Shown here: positions 53,700 to 62,887 of the stretch, piece by piece | Layout: each line of letters begins with the position of its first letter | Numbering within the stretch: the first letter of the stretch is position 1 | NCBI RefSeq assembly: GCF_029490015.1 | Contig: NZ_CP120468.1 | Coordinates: 2,170,001 to 2,234,000 of the forward strand | Reading direction: 5' to 3' | Origin: Halobaculum limi | Lineage (GTDB): Archaea > Halobacteriota > Halobacteria > Halobacteriales > Haloferacaceae | DNA: 64,000 nt | Program-made: the position numbers and the translations under genes | The notes under the pieces: model-generated | The model's input: only the letters and a program-made list of their open reading frames with translations | What the model was told of the DNA's origin: nothing | Database searches by the model: none

Positions 53700-54826
53700 T
53701 GGCGTTCGCCCCCGCAGACGGCGCGACGCTCGACGGTGTCGACGCCGAGACCGTGCGTGCGGCGCTGAAGTCGGGCGACCCGTTTCCCGGGACCGACGGC
53801 TTCGCGGGCGCCGTGGACGGCGTCCTCGTCCGTGACGTCCTCGGGCGACGACCGATATTCGTCGACGACGAGACGGACGGCTGGAATTTCGACCCGACCG
53901 AACTCACTGCGCCTCGGTCGCTCCCCGCTGGGACCGTCCGCGACGACGACGGCGAACGCCGCGTCTGGACGCTCCCCGATCCCGATCCGGCTCCGAGCAG
54001 CGAGGCGCTCGACCGCGTCACGAGTGCGGTTCGCGAGCGAACCCGCGCGGTCGACCCCGAAGGGCTAGCGGTGGCGTTCTCCGGCGGTGTCGACTCGGCG
54101 GTCGTCGCCGCCGGCGTTCCCGACGCACCGCTGTACGTCGCCGGGTTCGAGGGCGCACACGACGTCGAGGCCGCTCGCAGGGCCGCCGACGCGATGGATC
54201 GGGACCTGACGGTGGTGGAGTTGTCGCACGACGACCTCACGCGGGCAGTACCGGAACTCGTCGCGGCCACGGGACGGCGCAATCCGATGGATCTCTCCAT
54301 CGCACTCCCGCTGTATCTGGTCGCAGAACGCGCGGCCGCCGACGGTCACGACCGTCTCGCTGTCGGACAGGGTGCGGACGAACTGTTCGGCGGGTACGCG
54401 AAGGTAGTCGACCCAGCAGACGACCACCGCGTCGATGCCGACACCGTCCGCGGCGCACGACGCGAGACGATGCTGACGCTCCCCGCACAACTCGAACGAG
54501 ACGTGCTAACGCTTCGAGCGGCCGGTGTCGACCCCGTCGCGCCGCTGCTCCACGACCGGGTCGTCGAGGCGGCGCTGTCGATCCCGGATGACCTCCTGGT
54601 CGCGGACGGCGAGCGGAAGGTGGCCTTACGCGCGGCCGCGGCAGGCGTCGTCCCCGAGTCCGTCCGGACGGCAGACAAGAAGGCCGTCCAGTACGGCACC
54701 TACGTCTCCCGCGAACTCGACCGCCTCGCGCGACAGGCTGGATTCAAACGCCGGATGGACGACCACGTGGGGCGGTACGTGGCGTCGCTGTGCGATCTGG
54801 AGTACCTCCCGCCCGACGAGCGTTGA
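53699..54826 (+). CDS. Asparagine-synthetase-like protein with truncated glutaminase half
   Basis: A 375-residue protein. From about residue 110 it is the AMP-forming synthetase half: PP-loop AVAFSGGVDSAVVAAG, then LAVGQGADELFGGYAK and the late VRTADKKAVQYGTYV. The N-terminal 110 residues keep only the end of a class II glutaminase (VRDVLGRRPIFVDD... LPAGTV) and lack its first 100 residues and catalytic Cys. It may use free ammonia or another amine donor. ATG overlaps the PHP stop. Confidence 0.85.
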   Translation: MAFAPADGATLDGVDAETVRAALKSGDPFPGTDGFAGAVDGVLVRDVLGRRPIFVDDETDGWNFDPTELTAPRSLPAGTVRDDDGERRVWTLPDPDPAPSSEALDRVTSAVRERTRAVDPEGLAVAFSGGVDSAVVAAGVPDAPLYVAGFEGAHDVEAARRAADAMDRDLTVVELSHDDLTRAVPELVAATGRRNPMDLSIALPLYLVAERAAADGHDRLAVGQGADELFGGYAKVVDPADDHRVDADTVRGARRETMLTLPAQLERDVLTLRAAGVDPVAPLLHDRVVEAALSIPDDLLVADGERKVALRAAAAGVVPESVRTADKKAVQYGTYVSRELDRLARQAGFKRRMDDHVGRYVASLCDLEYLPPDER

Positions 54827-54866
54827 ACGGTCGGTGGCTCTCGCGTCGCTCACTCGGTGCGAACAG

Positions 54867-54908
54867 GCGACAGTGGGTCGGGCCCGCCGCCGGACGGCGC
54901 ACTGTCGC
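54867..54908. terminator. Terminator-like hairpin between convergent genes
   Basis: GCGACAGTG (54867-54875) and CACTGTCGC (54900-54908) are exact complements with a 24-base GC-rich loop. The hairpin sits between the ends of the asparagine-synthase-like gene (54826) and the NUDIX gene (54982). No long T-run follows, so it would work as a structural end for both directions. Confidence 0.45.
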
Positions 54909-54981
54909 ACGACCGCTGAGCGACGCCCGGAACCGATAGTCGATACCGCTGTCTGGTCCCGGATTCAGTCATAAATGTTCG

Positions 54982-55476
54982 TCAGTCGCGCCGCGCGGGT
55001 TCGATCGCCGCTCTGACCGTCTCGATGGCCTCGATGCCGATCTGAACGGTGTCGCTGTCGACGCTACTCTCGCGCAGTTCCGTCGGCGTGTACCAGTCCC
55101 ACTTCGCGGCATCCACCTCGTCGTCGCCGTCGGGGTCGATGTCGCGGGAGTCGACGTGTGCGAAGAACACCGAGTCGATGTGCTGGTGGCCCACCCTTCC
55201 GTCCTCGTGGACGTTGATGTCGTACAACATCGTGTGTCGCGGCGTCGGCAGCGTCTCGCCCGCGGGGGCGTCGACTTCGTCGGTGTCGTCGACGAGCGTC
55301 GGGTCGAGGCCGGTCTCCTCTCGTGCCTCCCGAAGGCCCGCTTCGTGCGGGAGTTCGTCGCGGTCGACGTGGCCGCCTGGCGGGATGCGAATACCCAGTC
55401 GCGGGTGTCGGTGCAACGCCGTCGCACCGTCGTTGACGAGGTAGACGGTCGCGGTGAAGTGGCGTGTCGTCTCCAT
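54982..55476 (-). CDS. NUDIX hydrolase
   Basis: A 164-residue protein with the full Nudix box GGHVDRDELPHEAGLREAREETGL (residues about 34-57). METTRHFTATVYLVNDGATALHRHPRLG is the first strand pair, and DAAKWDWYTPTELRES is the late region. It could hydrolyse a nucleoside-diphosphate derivative. It lies downstream of tfb on the same strand with an 80-base gap. Confidence 0.88.
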   Translation of the reverse strand: METTRHFTATVYLVNDGATALHRHPRLGIRIPPGGHVDRDELPHEAGLREAREETGLDPTLVDDTDEVDAPAGETLPTPRHTMLYDINVHEDGRVGHQHIDSVFFAHVDSRDIDPDGDDEVDAAKWDWYTPTELRESSVDSDTVQIGIEAIETVRAAIEPARRD

Positions 55477-55556
55477 ACCCCAGGCTGGGGGGTGGGTGGC
55501 TTCGACGTTACGAAACGGGAAACGTGGGTGGCCGTGGACGAACGACGACGACCGCG

Positions 55557-56546
55557 TCAGCCGAGTTGGACCTGCTCTTCGGCTTCCAGCAGTTCGTGGT
55601 AGCGGTTTCGAATGGTGACCTCCGAGATGTTCGCCACCTCGCTGACCTCGCTCTGCGTCACCTTCTCGTTGGTGAGCAGCGAGGCCGCGTAGACCGCGGC
55701 GGCCGCGAGACCGACCGGCGACTTGCCCGAGTGAATGCCCTCTTGTTTCGCCGTCTGGAGGAGCTTTCGAGCACGCCGTTCGGACTCGTCGGAGAGGTCC
55801 AGATCCGAGGCGAACCGCGGCACGTAGCTCTCCGGGTCCGCGGGCTGGATCTCCAGTTTGAGTTCGCGGACGACGTAGCGATACGTCCGGGCGATCTCGT
55901 CTTTCTCCACGCGGGAGACGTTCGCAATCTCGTCGAGACTCCGTGGCGTTCCCGCCTGTCGCGCGGCGGCGTACAGGCTCGACGTCGCGACGCCCTCGAT
56001 GGAGCGCCCCGGCAGGAGGTCGTCGTCGAGTGCGCGGCGGTAGATGACGGAGGCGGTCTCGCGGACGTTGTCCGGAAGGCCGAGTGCGGAGGCCATCCGG
56101 TCGATCTCACCGAGCGCCTGCTTCAGATTGCGCTCTTTGGAGTCGCGCGTGCGGAACCGCTCGTTCCACGTCCGCAGACGCTGCATCTTCTCGCGCTGAC
56201 GGCCGGACAGTTGGTTGCCGTAGGCGTCTTTGTTCTGCCAGCCGATGTTCGTCGACAGCCCCTTGTCGTGCATCATATTCGTCGTCGGGGCGCCGACGCG
56301 GGACTTCTCGTCTTTCTCCTTGGAGTCGAACGCTCGCCACTCGGGGCCGCGGTCGATCTCGTTCTCCTCGACGACGAGACCGCAGTCTCGACAGACCGTC
56401 TCACCCCGTTCGGAGTCGCTCACGACCTGCCCGCCACACTCCGGACAGTCGAGTTCTTCACGTTCGGATTCGGACGTCGACTCGTCCGTCCTCGCGGTGT
56501 CGGTTCGCGGCCGCTCGTCCGTGTAACTTCGGACGTTTTCACTCAT
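55557..56546 (-). CDS. tfb: Transcription initiation factor IIB (TFB)
   Basis: A 329-residue general factor that bridges TBP-DNA and RNA polymerase. A zinc ribbon at the N-terminus (Cys34, Cys37, Cys52, Cys55), a B-finger/linker (RGPEWRAFDSKEKDEKSRVG), then two cyclin repeats: ALGEIDRMASALGLPDNVRE (about 145-230) and PRFASDLDLSDESERRARKLL (about 240-325). The last helix region VSEVANISEVTIRNRYHEL contacts BRE. Haloarchaea have several TFBs; which one this is cannot be told here. Confidence 0.95.
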   Translation of the reverse strand: MSENVRSYTDERPRTDTARTDESTSESEREELDCPECGGQVVSDSERGETVCRDCGLVVEENEIDRGPEWRAFDSKEKDEKSRVGAPTTNMMHDKGLSTNIGWQNKDAYGNQLSGRQREKMQRLRTWNERFRTRDSKERNLKQALGEIDRMASALGLPDNVRETASVIYRRALDDDLLPGRSIEGVATSSLYAAARQAGTPRSLDEIANVSRVEKDEIARTYRYVVRELKLEIQPADPESYVPRFASDLDLSDESERRARKLLQTAKQEGIHSGKSPVGLAAAAVYAASLLTNEKVTQSEVSEVANISEVTIRNRYHELLEAEEQVQLG

Positions 56547-56595
56547 TGTTGGGTTCTGGGAACGGCTGTCGGAGAAACGGCTCCGACCGGGTTCT

Positions 56596-56630
56596 CTGTA
56601 CCAATTACAGGGCTGTGAACCTCTTATATC
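56596..56630 (-). promoter_or_regulatory. tfb promoter with inverted repeat at the start site
   Basis: On the minus strand GATATAAGAG (56630-56621) is a good TATA box, placing transcription start near 56600 and giving a leader of about 50 bases. Exactly there lies a perfect inverted repeat, CTGTA-CCAAT-TACAG (56596-56610). The rest of 56547-56856 holds no gene; a palindrome TTCGATCGAA is at 56642-56651 and the gatC TATA-like AACCCTTAC is near 56823-56831. Confidence 0.5.
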
Positions 56631-56856
56631 TGGTGGCGAATTTCGATCGAATTCAACGGAAAATCTACACGACGGCGACGGGGGTGATCGGTCGGGACTG
56701 TGGCCGCGGTTCGACTGCTCTACACACCTAAATGGACGGTTTCAGTTAGAGCAAAATATGTGTGTAATGATACCACGATTTTGATCGTCTCTGTCACGGG
56801 TTCTCCGGGTCCGGGGTATCGAAACCCTTACTCGGTGTCCGCGGCACCGCTCGCAT

Positions 56857-57156
56857 ATGACAGCGACCGACGAGGGGAGCGACGCAGACGCCGTCGACCC
56901 CAACGAGGTCCGCCACGTCGCGGACCTCGCCCGGGTCGACCTCGACGACGAAGAAGCGGAGACGTTCGCGACACAGTTCGCGGACGTCCTCGACTACTTC
57001 GCGGCCCTCGACGAGGTGCCGGAAGTCGAGGACGAACCAGACCTCGTGAACGTGATGCGCGCCGACGAGGTCCGTGAGGGCCTCTCGCAGGAGGAGGCGC
57101 TCGCGAACGCGCCCGAGACGGAGGCGGGCTTCTTCAAGGGCCCGAAGGTCTCATGA
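56857..57156 (+). CDS. gatC: Glutamyl-tRNA(Gln) amidotransferase subunit C
   Basis: A 99-residue subunit that wraps around GatA and joins it to GatB in the enzyme that converts Glu-tRNA(Gln) (or Asp-tRNA(Asn)) to the amidated form. VRHVADLARVDLDDEEAETFATQFADVLDYF is the classic GatC signature and the C-terminus ends FFKGPKVS. Its last bases overlap the gatA ATG (ATGA). gatB is not in this window. Confidence 0.93.
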   Translation: MTATDEGSDADAVDPNEVRHVADLARVDLDDEEAETFATQFADVLDYFAALDEVPEVEDEPDLVNVMRADEVREGLSQEEALANAPETEAGFFKGPKVS

Positions 57157-58466
57157 GCGCCGACGACCTCAACGTCTTCCTCACCCGCGAACGCGTCGAC
57201 AGCGACGCCGATGGTCCGTTGACCGGGATGACGCTCGCGGTGAAGGACAACATCTCCACGAAGGGCATCCGCACCACCTGTGGCTCTGCGATGCTCGACG
57301 ACTACGTCCCGCCGTACGACGCGACCGTGGTCGAACGCGTCAGCGACGCGGGCGCGACGCTGGTCGGCAAGACCAACATGGACGAGTTCGGGATGGGCGG
57401 CACGACCGAAACCTCTGCGTTCGGGCCGACGAAGAATCCCGTCGACCCCGAACGTGTCCCCGGTGGCTCCTCGGGTGGCTCTGCGGCGGCCGTCGCCGCG
57501 GGTGAGGCCGACGTGGCGCTTGGCTCCGACACGGGTGGCTCCGTCCGCAACCCCGCCGCGTTCTGCGGCGTCGTCGGCATCAAGCCGACGTACGGTCTGG
57601 TGTCGCGGTACGGCCTCGTCGCGTACGCAAACTCCTTAGAACAGATCGGACCGCTCGCGAACACCGTCGAGGATGCCGCGACGCTGCTCGACGTCATCGC
57701 CGGCCCCGACCCGCACGACGCGACGACGCGCTACGACGCCGCCGAGGGTGGCGACGACACCCATCCCGCGGAGGCGACGACGTACGCCGACGCCGCCGAC
57801 GGCGACGTCGACGGTCTCACCGTCGGTATCCCGACCGAACTGGTCGAGGGCGCCGACGACGAGGTGATCGCGGTGTTCGAGGACGCCATCGCGGACCTGG
57901 AGGCACAGGGCGTCGAGACGGTCGACGTGTCGCTCCCCTCCGTCGAACACGCAGTGCAGGCGTACTACGTCATCGCGATGTCCGAGGCCTCCTCGAACCT
58001 CGCACGCTTCGACGGCGTCCGCTACGGCGTCGACGGCGGCGAGGGCAACTGGAACGACTCGTTCGCTCGCTCCCGCGAGGAGGGCTTCGGCGACGAGGTC
58101 AAGCGCCGTGTCCTGTTGGGGACGTACGCGCTCTCTGCGGGCTACCACGACAAGTACTACAAGAAGGCGCAGGACGCTCGCGCCTGGGTGAAGCAGGACT
58201 TCGACGAGGCGCTCTCGGAGGCCGACGTCCTCGCGACGCCGACGATGCCCGTCCTCCCGCCCAAGCGCGGTGAGAGCCTCGACGACCCGCTTTCGCTGTA
58301 TCTGATGGACGCCAACACCGTCCCGGTGAATCTCGCGAACCTCCCGGCCATCTCGGTGCCTGCCGGCGAGTCGGACGGCCTTCCGGTCGGGATGCAGTTC
58401 GTCGGCCCGGCGTTCGGCGAGGCGGTCGCCATCCGTGCGGCCAGCGCCGTCGAGCAGTCGCAGTAG
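57153..58466 (+). CDS. gatA: Glutamyl-tRNA(Gln) amidotransferase subunit A
   Basis: A 437-residue amidase that releases ammonia from glutamine for the amidation. The catalytic triad is in place: Lys31 (LAVKDNIS), Ser106 (GGSSGGSAAAV) and Ser130 (SDTGGSVRNP). Length is normal and all parts of the amidase signature fold are present up to LPVGMQFVGPAFGEA. Co-expressed with gatC through a 4-base overlap; glutamine tRNA charging in haloarchaea relies on this complex. Confidence 0.95.
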   Translation: MSADDLNVFLTRERVDSDADGPLTGMTLAVKDNISTKGIRTTCGSAMLDDYVPPYDATVVERVSDAGATLVGKTNMDEFGMGGTTETSAFGPTKNPVDPERVPGGSSGGSAAAVAAGEADVALGSDTGGSVRNPAAFCGVVGIKPTYGLVSRYGLVAYANSLEQIGPLANTVEDAATLLDVIAGPDPHDATTRYDAAEGGDDTHPAEATTYADAADGDVDGLTVGIPTELVEGADDEVIAVFEDAIADLEAQGVETVDVSLPSVEHAVQAYYVIAMSEASSNLARFDGVRYGVDGGEGNWNDSFARSREEGFGDEVKRRVLLGTYALSAGYHDKYYKKAQDARAWVKQDFDEALSEADVLATPTMPVLPPKRGESLDDPLSLYLMDANTVPVNLANLPAISVPAGESDGLPVGMQFVGPAFGEAVAIRAASAVEQSQ

Positions 58467-58528
58467 GTCGCTCCCGAGACCCGAATCGACCCTAACTGCT
58501 ATTCGACTCCGTTTTTCATCGTGACTCG

Positions 58529-58753
58529 ATGGACGACTCCCTCCAGTCCAGACTCGACTCGGTCGAGCGACGCCAGCGGATCGTGATCGCACTCCTCGTC
58601 GTCCCGTATTTGATCACCGGCGCCGACCTCCTCTGGTCGGTCGTCCTGACGGATCCCGGGTGGTTGTTCATCGGCCTCTTGTTGTTCGTCGCCCTCGCGT
58701 TAGGGGGCCTCGGCTACGTGGGCTATCGCGGGCGGCGCTCGTCGCGTCAGTGA
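58529..58753 (+). CDS. Small two-helix membrane protein
   Basis: A 74-residue protein: a charged N-terminus MDDSLQSRLDSVERRQRI, a helix at about residues 18-38, a short turn with DPGW, a second helix at 45-62, and the basic C-terminus YRGRRSSRQ. The shape suggests a coiled start and membrane hairpin; the function is unknown. It lies downstream of gatA on the same strand. Confidence 0.65.
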   Translation: MDDSLQSRLDSVERRQRIVIALLVVPYLITGADLLWSVVLTDPGWLFIGLLLFVALALGGLGYVGYRGRRSSRQ

Positions 58754-58774
58754 CCAGAGAACGGGGACGAGCGG

Positions 58775-60400
58775 TCAGCGCCGCCAGTACTCCGGCGTCA
58801 GGCAGACGAGGACGGGAATGATCTCCAGGCGACCGATCCACATCAGAAACACCATAAACAGCGTGCTCACGTCGCTGAAGGCGAGGTAGCCGCCCATTGG
58901 CCCGATGATGCCGAACCCAGGTCCGACGTTCCCGAGCGTCGTCGCGGCGGCGCTGAACACTTCGAGGACGGTGAACGTCGTCTCGACGCGGAGGCTGTCG
59001 AGGAACAACAGCACCGCCGAGACGAACACCAACACGATGTACAAGAGTGTGAACGCGAAGATACCGCGAACGCCGCGTTCGTCGAGCGCACGGCCGTTGA
59101 GTCGAACTGGGCGAACCGCGTCGGGGTGGGCGGTCGTGAACAGTTCGCGGCGGAGCGACTTGATGATCACGACCCAGCGAATCACCTTGATCCCCCCGCC
59201 GGTCGACCCGGCCGAGCCACCGATGAACATCGCGAACAGGAGGACGAACTGCGCGGCCGGTGCCCACGTGTTGAAGTCGATGCTGGCGTACCCCGTCGTC
59301 GTCACCAACGCGACCGTCTGGAAGACGGCGTGTCGCAGCGAGGGTTCGAGACTCCCGGTCAACTCGCCCGACACCATCGCGAGGTATGCGGCGTCGAACG
59401 TCGACTGGCCCTCGGGGACCGCCGAGACGAACGTTCCACCGAACAACAGGGCCGTGAGGATGGCCGTCAACACGCCGAGGACGCCGAAGTACGCGCGGAA
59501 CTCGACGTCGCGGAGCATCTTACCGGGCTGACCGGTGATGACGCCCCAGAAGAGAGCGAAGTTGACACCGGCGGCGACCATGAACGGGACGATGACCCAC
59601 TGGACGGCCGCGGAGAACGCCTCGATAGAGCGTGCCTCGGGCGAGAAGCCGCCGGTCGGCATCGTCGTCAAGCCGTGGGCGACGGCGTTGTACAGCGTCA
59701 TGTTCGGCGCGAGTTCGGGCATCCCGAGCAGCGGTCCGGCGACGTGGAGGCCGTACAGCAAGACGATTTCCAGCGCCGTCAGGCCGGCGTACACGCCCCA
59801 GAGGACGCGCGCGGTCTCTGCGATCCGCGGGGTGAGTTTCTCGATGCCGGGGCCGGGGGCCTCCGCGTCCATCAACTGCGCTCCTCCAACCGACAGTTCC
59901 GGGAGGATGGCGACGGCGAGGACGACGATACCCATCCCGCCGAGCCACTGACTCAGTTGCCGCCACAGCATAATCCCGCGGGAGTGCGTCTGGAAGGAGA
60001 TGTCGCCGAGGACGGTCGCCCCAGTCGTCGTGAAGCCGGACATCGCCTCGAAGAGGGCGTTGACGGGATTGGCGAGTGTCGACTGCGGATGCGGCGCGGC
60101 GACGATACCAGGGACGCCGTGTGCCTCGACGAGATACGGGATGGCACCGACGAGACCCACGGCGAGCCACGTCACTGCGACCATCAGGAAGCCCTCACGG
60201 GCGCCCATATCGGGGTCTGGGTCGAGACGGTTCAGAGCGGTCCCAGCGACCAGCGCTACGAGGATGGTGACGACGAACGGGGCGACCGACTCACCGTAGT
60301 ACAGCGAGACGACCAACGGCGCGAGCAACGGGACCGAGAGATACCGCACGACGGTCCCAACGAGACTCAGACTCGCCCGATACTCGACGCGGAGGTTCAC
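58775..60400 (-). CDS. trkH: TrkH-type potassium uptake channel
   Basis: A 541-residue K+ transporter with the four pore-loop repeats of the Trk/Ktr family: SGFTTTGATV, GLTTMPTGGF, LVTTTGYASI and TTLGNVGPGFG, each with the selectivity Gly. It spans the membrane with about ten helices. Haloarchaea keep molar K+ and use such channels with a TrkA gate subunit, not seen here. Start is GTG at 60400. Confidence 0.93.
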   Translation of the reverse strand: MNLRVEYRASLSLVGTVVRYLSVPLLAPLVVSLYYGESVAPFVVTILVALVAGTALNRLDPDPDMGAREGFLMVAVTWLAVGLVGAIPYLVEAHGVPGIVAAPHPQSTLANPVNALFEAMSGFTTTGATVLGDISFQTHSRGIMLWRQLSQWLGGMGIVVLAVAILPELSVGGAQLMDAEAPGPGIEKLTPRIAETARVLWGVYAGLTALEIVLLYGLHVAGPLLGMPELAPNMTLYNAVAHGLTTMPTGGFSPEARSIEAFSAAVQWVIVPFMVAAGVNFALFWGVITGQPGKMLRDVEFRAYFGVLGVLTAILTALLFGGTFVSAVPEGQSTFDAAYLAMVSGELTGSLEPSLRHAVFQTVALVTTTGYASIDFNTWAPAAQFVLLFAMFIGGSAGSTGGGIKVIRWVVIIKSLRRELFTTAHPDAVRPVRLNGRALDERGVRGIFAFTLLYIVLVFVSAVLLFLDSLRVETTFTVLEVFSAAATTLGNVGPGFGIIGPMGGYLAFSDVSTLFMVFLMWIGRLEIIPVLVCLTPEYWRR

Positions 60401-60500
60401 TCTCGAAGCGACCGACCGCGTTCAAGTTGAACTTACCGTTCCACGACGCGAGGCCGCCGCCGCACGGAAGCGTGAAGTCGACCGGCAGACTAGCCGGGCT

Positions 60501-60824
60501 ATGGACAGCGTCCTCCACCTCGCGTCGGACCTCCAGGGCGTGGCGTACGCCGTCGTCGTCGCCGTCGGCGGCATCGCCGGTGCGGGGCTACTCGGACTTG
60601 GACTCGCGGCGTTTCTCCGGCGACGCTCCCGCTCGTATCTGCTCATCGCACTCGCGCTAGGCACGCTCACCGTGCGGGCTGGGCTGGCGGCCGGAACCGC
60701 GCTCGGCGTCGTCGGGCCGGCGGCACACCACTTCGGCGAACACCTCCTCGACGTGGTGATGGCCGGCCTCGTCATCGGCGCAGTGTACTACGCCCGGTCG
60801 ACGACCGTGGAGGCGTCGTCGTGA
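60501..60824 (+). CDS. Three-helix membrane protein coupled to a regulator
   Basis: A 107-residue protein with helices at about 14-37, 44-68 and 82-98, the last following HHFGEHLLDVVMAG. The His-His and His pairs at this point are the only polar residues near a helix. Its TGA overlaps the GTG start of the regulator (GTGA), implying co-expression; such a pair often forms a sensor-regulator unit, but that is an inference. No family recognised. Confidence 0.65.
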   Translation: MDSVLHLASDLQGVAYAVVVAVGGIAGAGLLGLGLAAFLRRRSRSYLLIALALGTLTVRAGLAAGTALGVVGPAAHHFGEHLLDVVMAGLVIGAVYYARSTTVEASS

Positions 60825-61339
60825 CCGACGACTCCCTCTCGACCCGGGACCGACTGGCCGCGTACGTCGGGTCACACCCGGGACTCCACTTCAACGAACT
60901 CGTCCGGCGACTCGACCTCGCACCGGGACAGGCGCAGTACCACCTCCGACGCCTCACGCGGGCAGACCGCGTCGTCGCCGAGTCGGTCTCCGGGCGGACG
61001 CACTACTTCCCCATCGACTTCGACCCCGAGGAGCGGACGCGCGTGGCGCTGTTTCGTCGGGAGACTGCTCGCGACGCCGTGGTCGAACTCCTCGACGGCC
61101 CCGCAACTCCGAACGCCGTCGCCGAACAGATCGGTGTCGCACGAAGCACGCTGGAGTGGCACCTCGACGCCCTCGTCGACGCGGACGTCGTCCAGAAGCG
61201 CAGGGACAGTCGTGGTCGGGTGACGCTCGCGCTGACCGACCCCGAGGCGGCCGCACAGTCGCTTGCACGCGTCGAGCCGTCCGTCCCGGACCGGCTTCTC
61301 GACCGCTTTACCCGACTCGTCGACTCGTTTCTCGACTAA
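60821..61339 (+). CDS. Regulator with two winged-helix domains
   Basis: A 172-residue protein with two ArsR/MarR-like HTH units in tandem: GLHFNELVRRLDLAPGQAQYHLRRL (about residues 20-45) and ATPNAVAEQIGVARSTLEWHLDALVDADV (about 93-125), each followed by a wing. The GTG start overlaps the stop of the membrane protein gene. Tandem wHTH proteins of this kind are frequent in haloarchaea. The target may include the neighbouring genes. Confidence 0.82.
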   Translation: MTDDSLSTRDRLAAYVGSHPGLHFNELVRRLDLAPGQAQYHLRRLTRADRVVAESVSGRTHYFPIDFDPEERTRVALFRRETARDAVVELLDGPATPNAVAEQIGVARSTLEWHLDALVDADVVQKRRDSRGRVTLALTDPEAAAQSLARVEPSVPDRLLDRFTRLVDSFLD

Positions 61340-61471
61340 CCGGCGTCGACGCCGCCGATGCCGCCGACCCCGTCGACCCTGCCGACGGTGGATTCCCACC
61401 ACACAACCGGGGTCACGGCGTTCGACGGCCACACCACAACCCCCTTGGCCGTGACGAGACTACACCGTGGT

Positions 61472-62800
61472 ATGGACGACGCGGACGCCGACCAGGCAGA
61501 CCGACTCCGAGACGACGGCCTCAGTCGTCGTGACGCGTTGAAGGCCGCAGTCGCCGTCGGTGGTGCGACCGGACTCGCCGCCTGTGTCGACCGCTTCTCG
61601 GGAGCGGACCCGGTCCCGACCGGTGGCGGTCCCGAGGCACACCCGGAACGGCAGTTCGCGTGGAACGACCACGTGCCGACCGACGACGCAGGCAACTGGC
61701 AACTGCCGCGTCACCAGACGCTGTTGTACTGCACGCTCCCCGGCGACGGACCACCATCGGCGGCCGACCGCGAGGCCGTCGCCGGGGCGTTCGACGCGCT
61801 CGACCGCGCGTACGAGTGGAGCCACGAGGGACTGCTGCACTCGGTCGCGTACTCGCCGACGTACTTCGAGCGGTTCGACGACCCGCTGGCAGTCCCCGAC
61901 GACGTGTCACTCCCACAGCCGACGCCGTTGGCTGACTACGAGACGCCCGAGTTCGACACGCAAGACCTGCTCGTGCATCTCGGCTCCGACCGACCGGACG
62001 CGCTCCTCGCTGCCGAACAGGCGCTCACGGGGGAGGCGACGGAGGCGAACGGCGTGACGTTCCCGTCGGCGCTCACCGACGCCGTCACTGTCGACGACCG
62101 CCGGACGGGGTTCATGGGCGCGGGCATCCCCCACGAGAAGGGCGACGAACTGGCGGGCGTCCCCGACCCGAACCCCATCCCCGAGGACTCGCCGCTGTTT
62201 ATGGGGTTCGTCGCGGGCTTTCGCGGGAACCAGGCGACCGAAGACTACGTCGCCATCGGCGAGGGACCGTTCGCCGAGGGGACGACGAAGTCCGTCGGCA
62301 ACTGGCGACAGCGACTGGACGACTGGTACGGCGAGCAGACGTTCGACCAGCAGGTGATGGAGATGTTCTCCCCCGGCCACGCAGCCGAGGGACTCGTCGA
62401 GGGTATCGGCGCGAACCTCGGCGACGACTCCGACATCGATCAGTTCGCTGACGACGTGGTGGCCGACGCGAAGGAGTACGGCCGTGTCGGGCACGCACAG
62501 AAGGCCGCCCGCGCTAACCGCGACACCGAGGGGAACCCGCTCCTCTTGCGCCGCCACTTCGAGTCGGCCGACGACGACATCGCGAGCCTGCACTTCCCGT
62601 CGCTGCAGCGCTCTATCGACCAGTTCGAGGCCGTCCGCCGCGCGATGAACGGCGTCGACGCGACGGAGGCGACGCCCGCGGTTCGCCAGCGAGTGAACAA
62701 CGGCATCCTCGAGTACATCTTCCTGCGACACCGCGGCTACTTCCTCGTGCCGCCGCGGTCGCTGCGGGCGCTCCCGACGCCGAGCGGCGACGCCGGATAG
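61472..62800 (+). CDS. Tat-exported DyP/EfeB-like heme peroxidase-related protein
   Basis: A 442-residue protein. A Tat signal (LSRRDALKAAVAVGGATGLAAC, about residues 17-38) ends in a lipobox Cys. The rest resembles dye-decolorising peroxidases of the EfeB group: a mid-region with GFVAGFRGNQATED, then the late GRVGHAQKAARANRD (candidate axial His), LLLRRHF and LHFPSLQRSIDQFE. The usual G-x-x-D-G is G-F-R-G-N here, so the key Asp appears absent. Start 61472 is chosen over 61358 because the Tat signal begins there. It precedes the P19-like lipoprotein. Confidence 0.72.
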   Translation: MDDADADQADRLRDDGLSRRDALKAAVAVGGATGLAACVDRFSGADPVPTGGGPEAHPERQFAWNDHVPTDDAGNWQLPRHQTLLYCTLPGDGPPSAADREAVAGAFDALDRAYEWSHEGLLHSVAYSPTYFERFDDPLAVPDDVSLPQPTPLADYETPEFDTQDLLVHLGSDRPDALLAAEQALTGEATEANGVTFPSALTDAVTVDDRRTGFMGAGIPHEKGDELAGVPDPNPIPEDSPLFMGFVAGFRGNQATEDYVAIGEGPFAEGTTKSVGNWRQRLDDWYGEQTFDQQVMEMFSPGHAAEGLVEGIGANLGDDSDIDQFADDVVADAKEYGRVGHAQKAARANRDTEGNPLLLRRHFESADDDIASLHFPSLQRSIDQFEAVRRAMNGVDATEATPAVRQRVNNGILEYIFLRHRGYFLVPPRSLRALPTPSGDAG

Positions 62801-62887
62801 GGTGAGCGTGCGGGGAACGACGTTCCTGTTCCCCCGTTCGACGGGCGTACCAGAAGTCCCTCACGTATCGAACCCTTCTGCCCCGAT

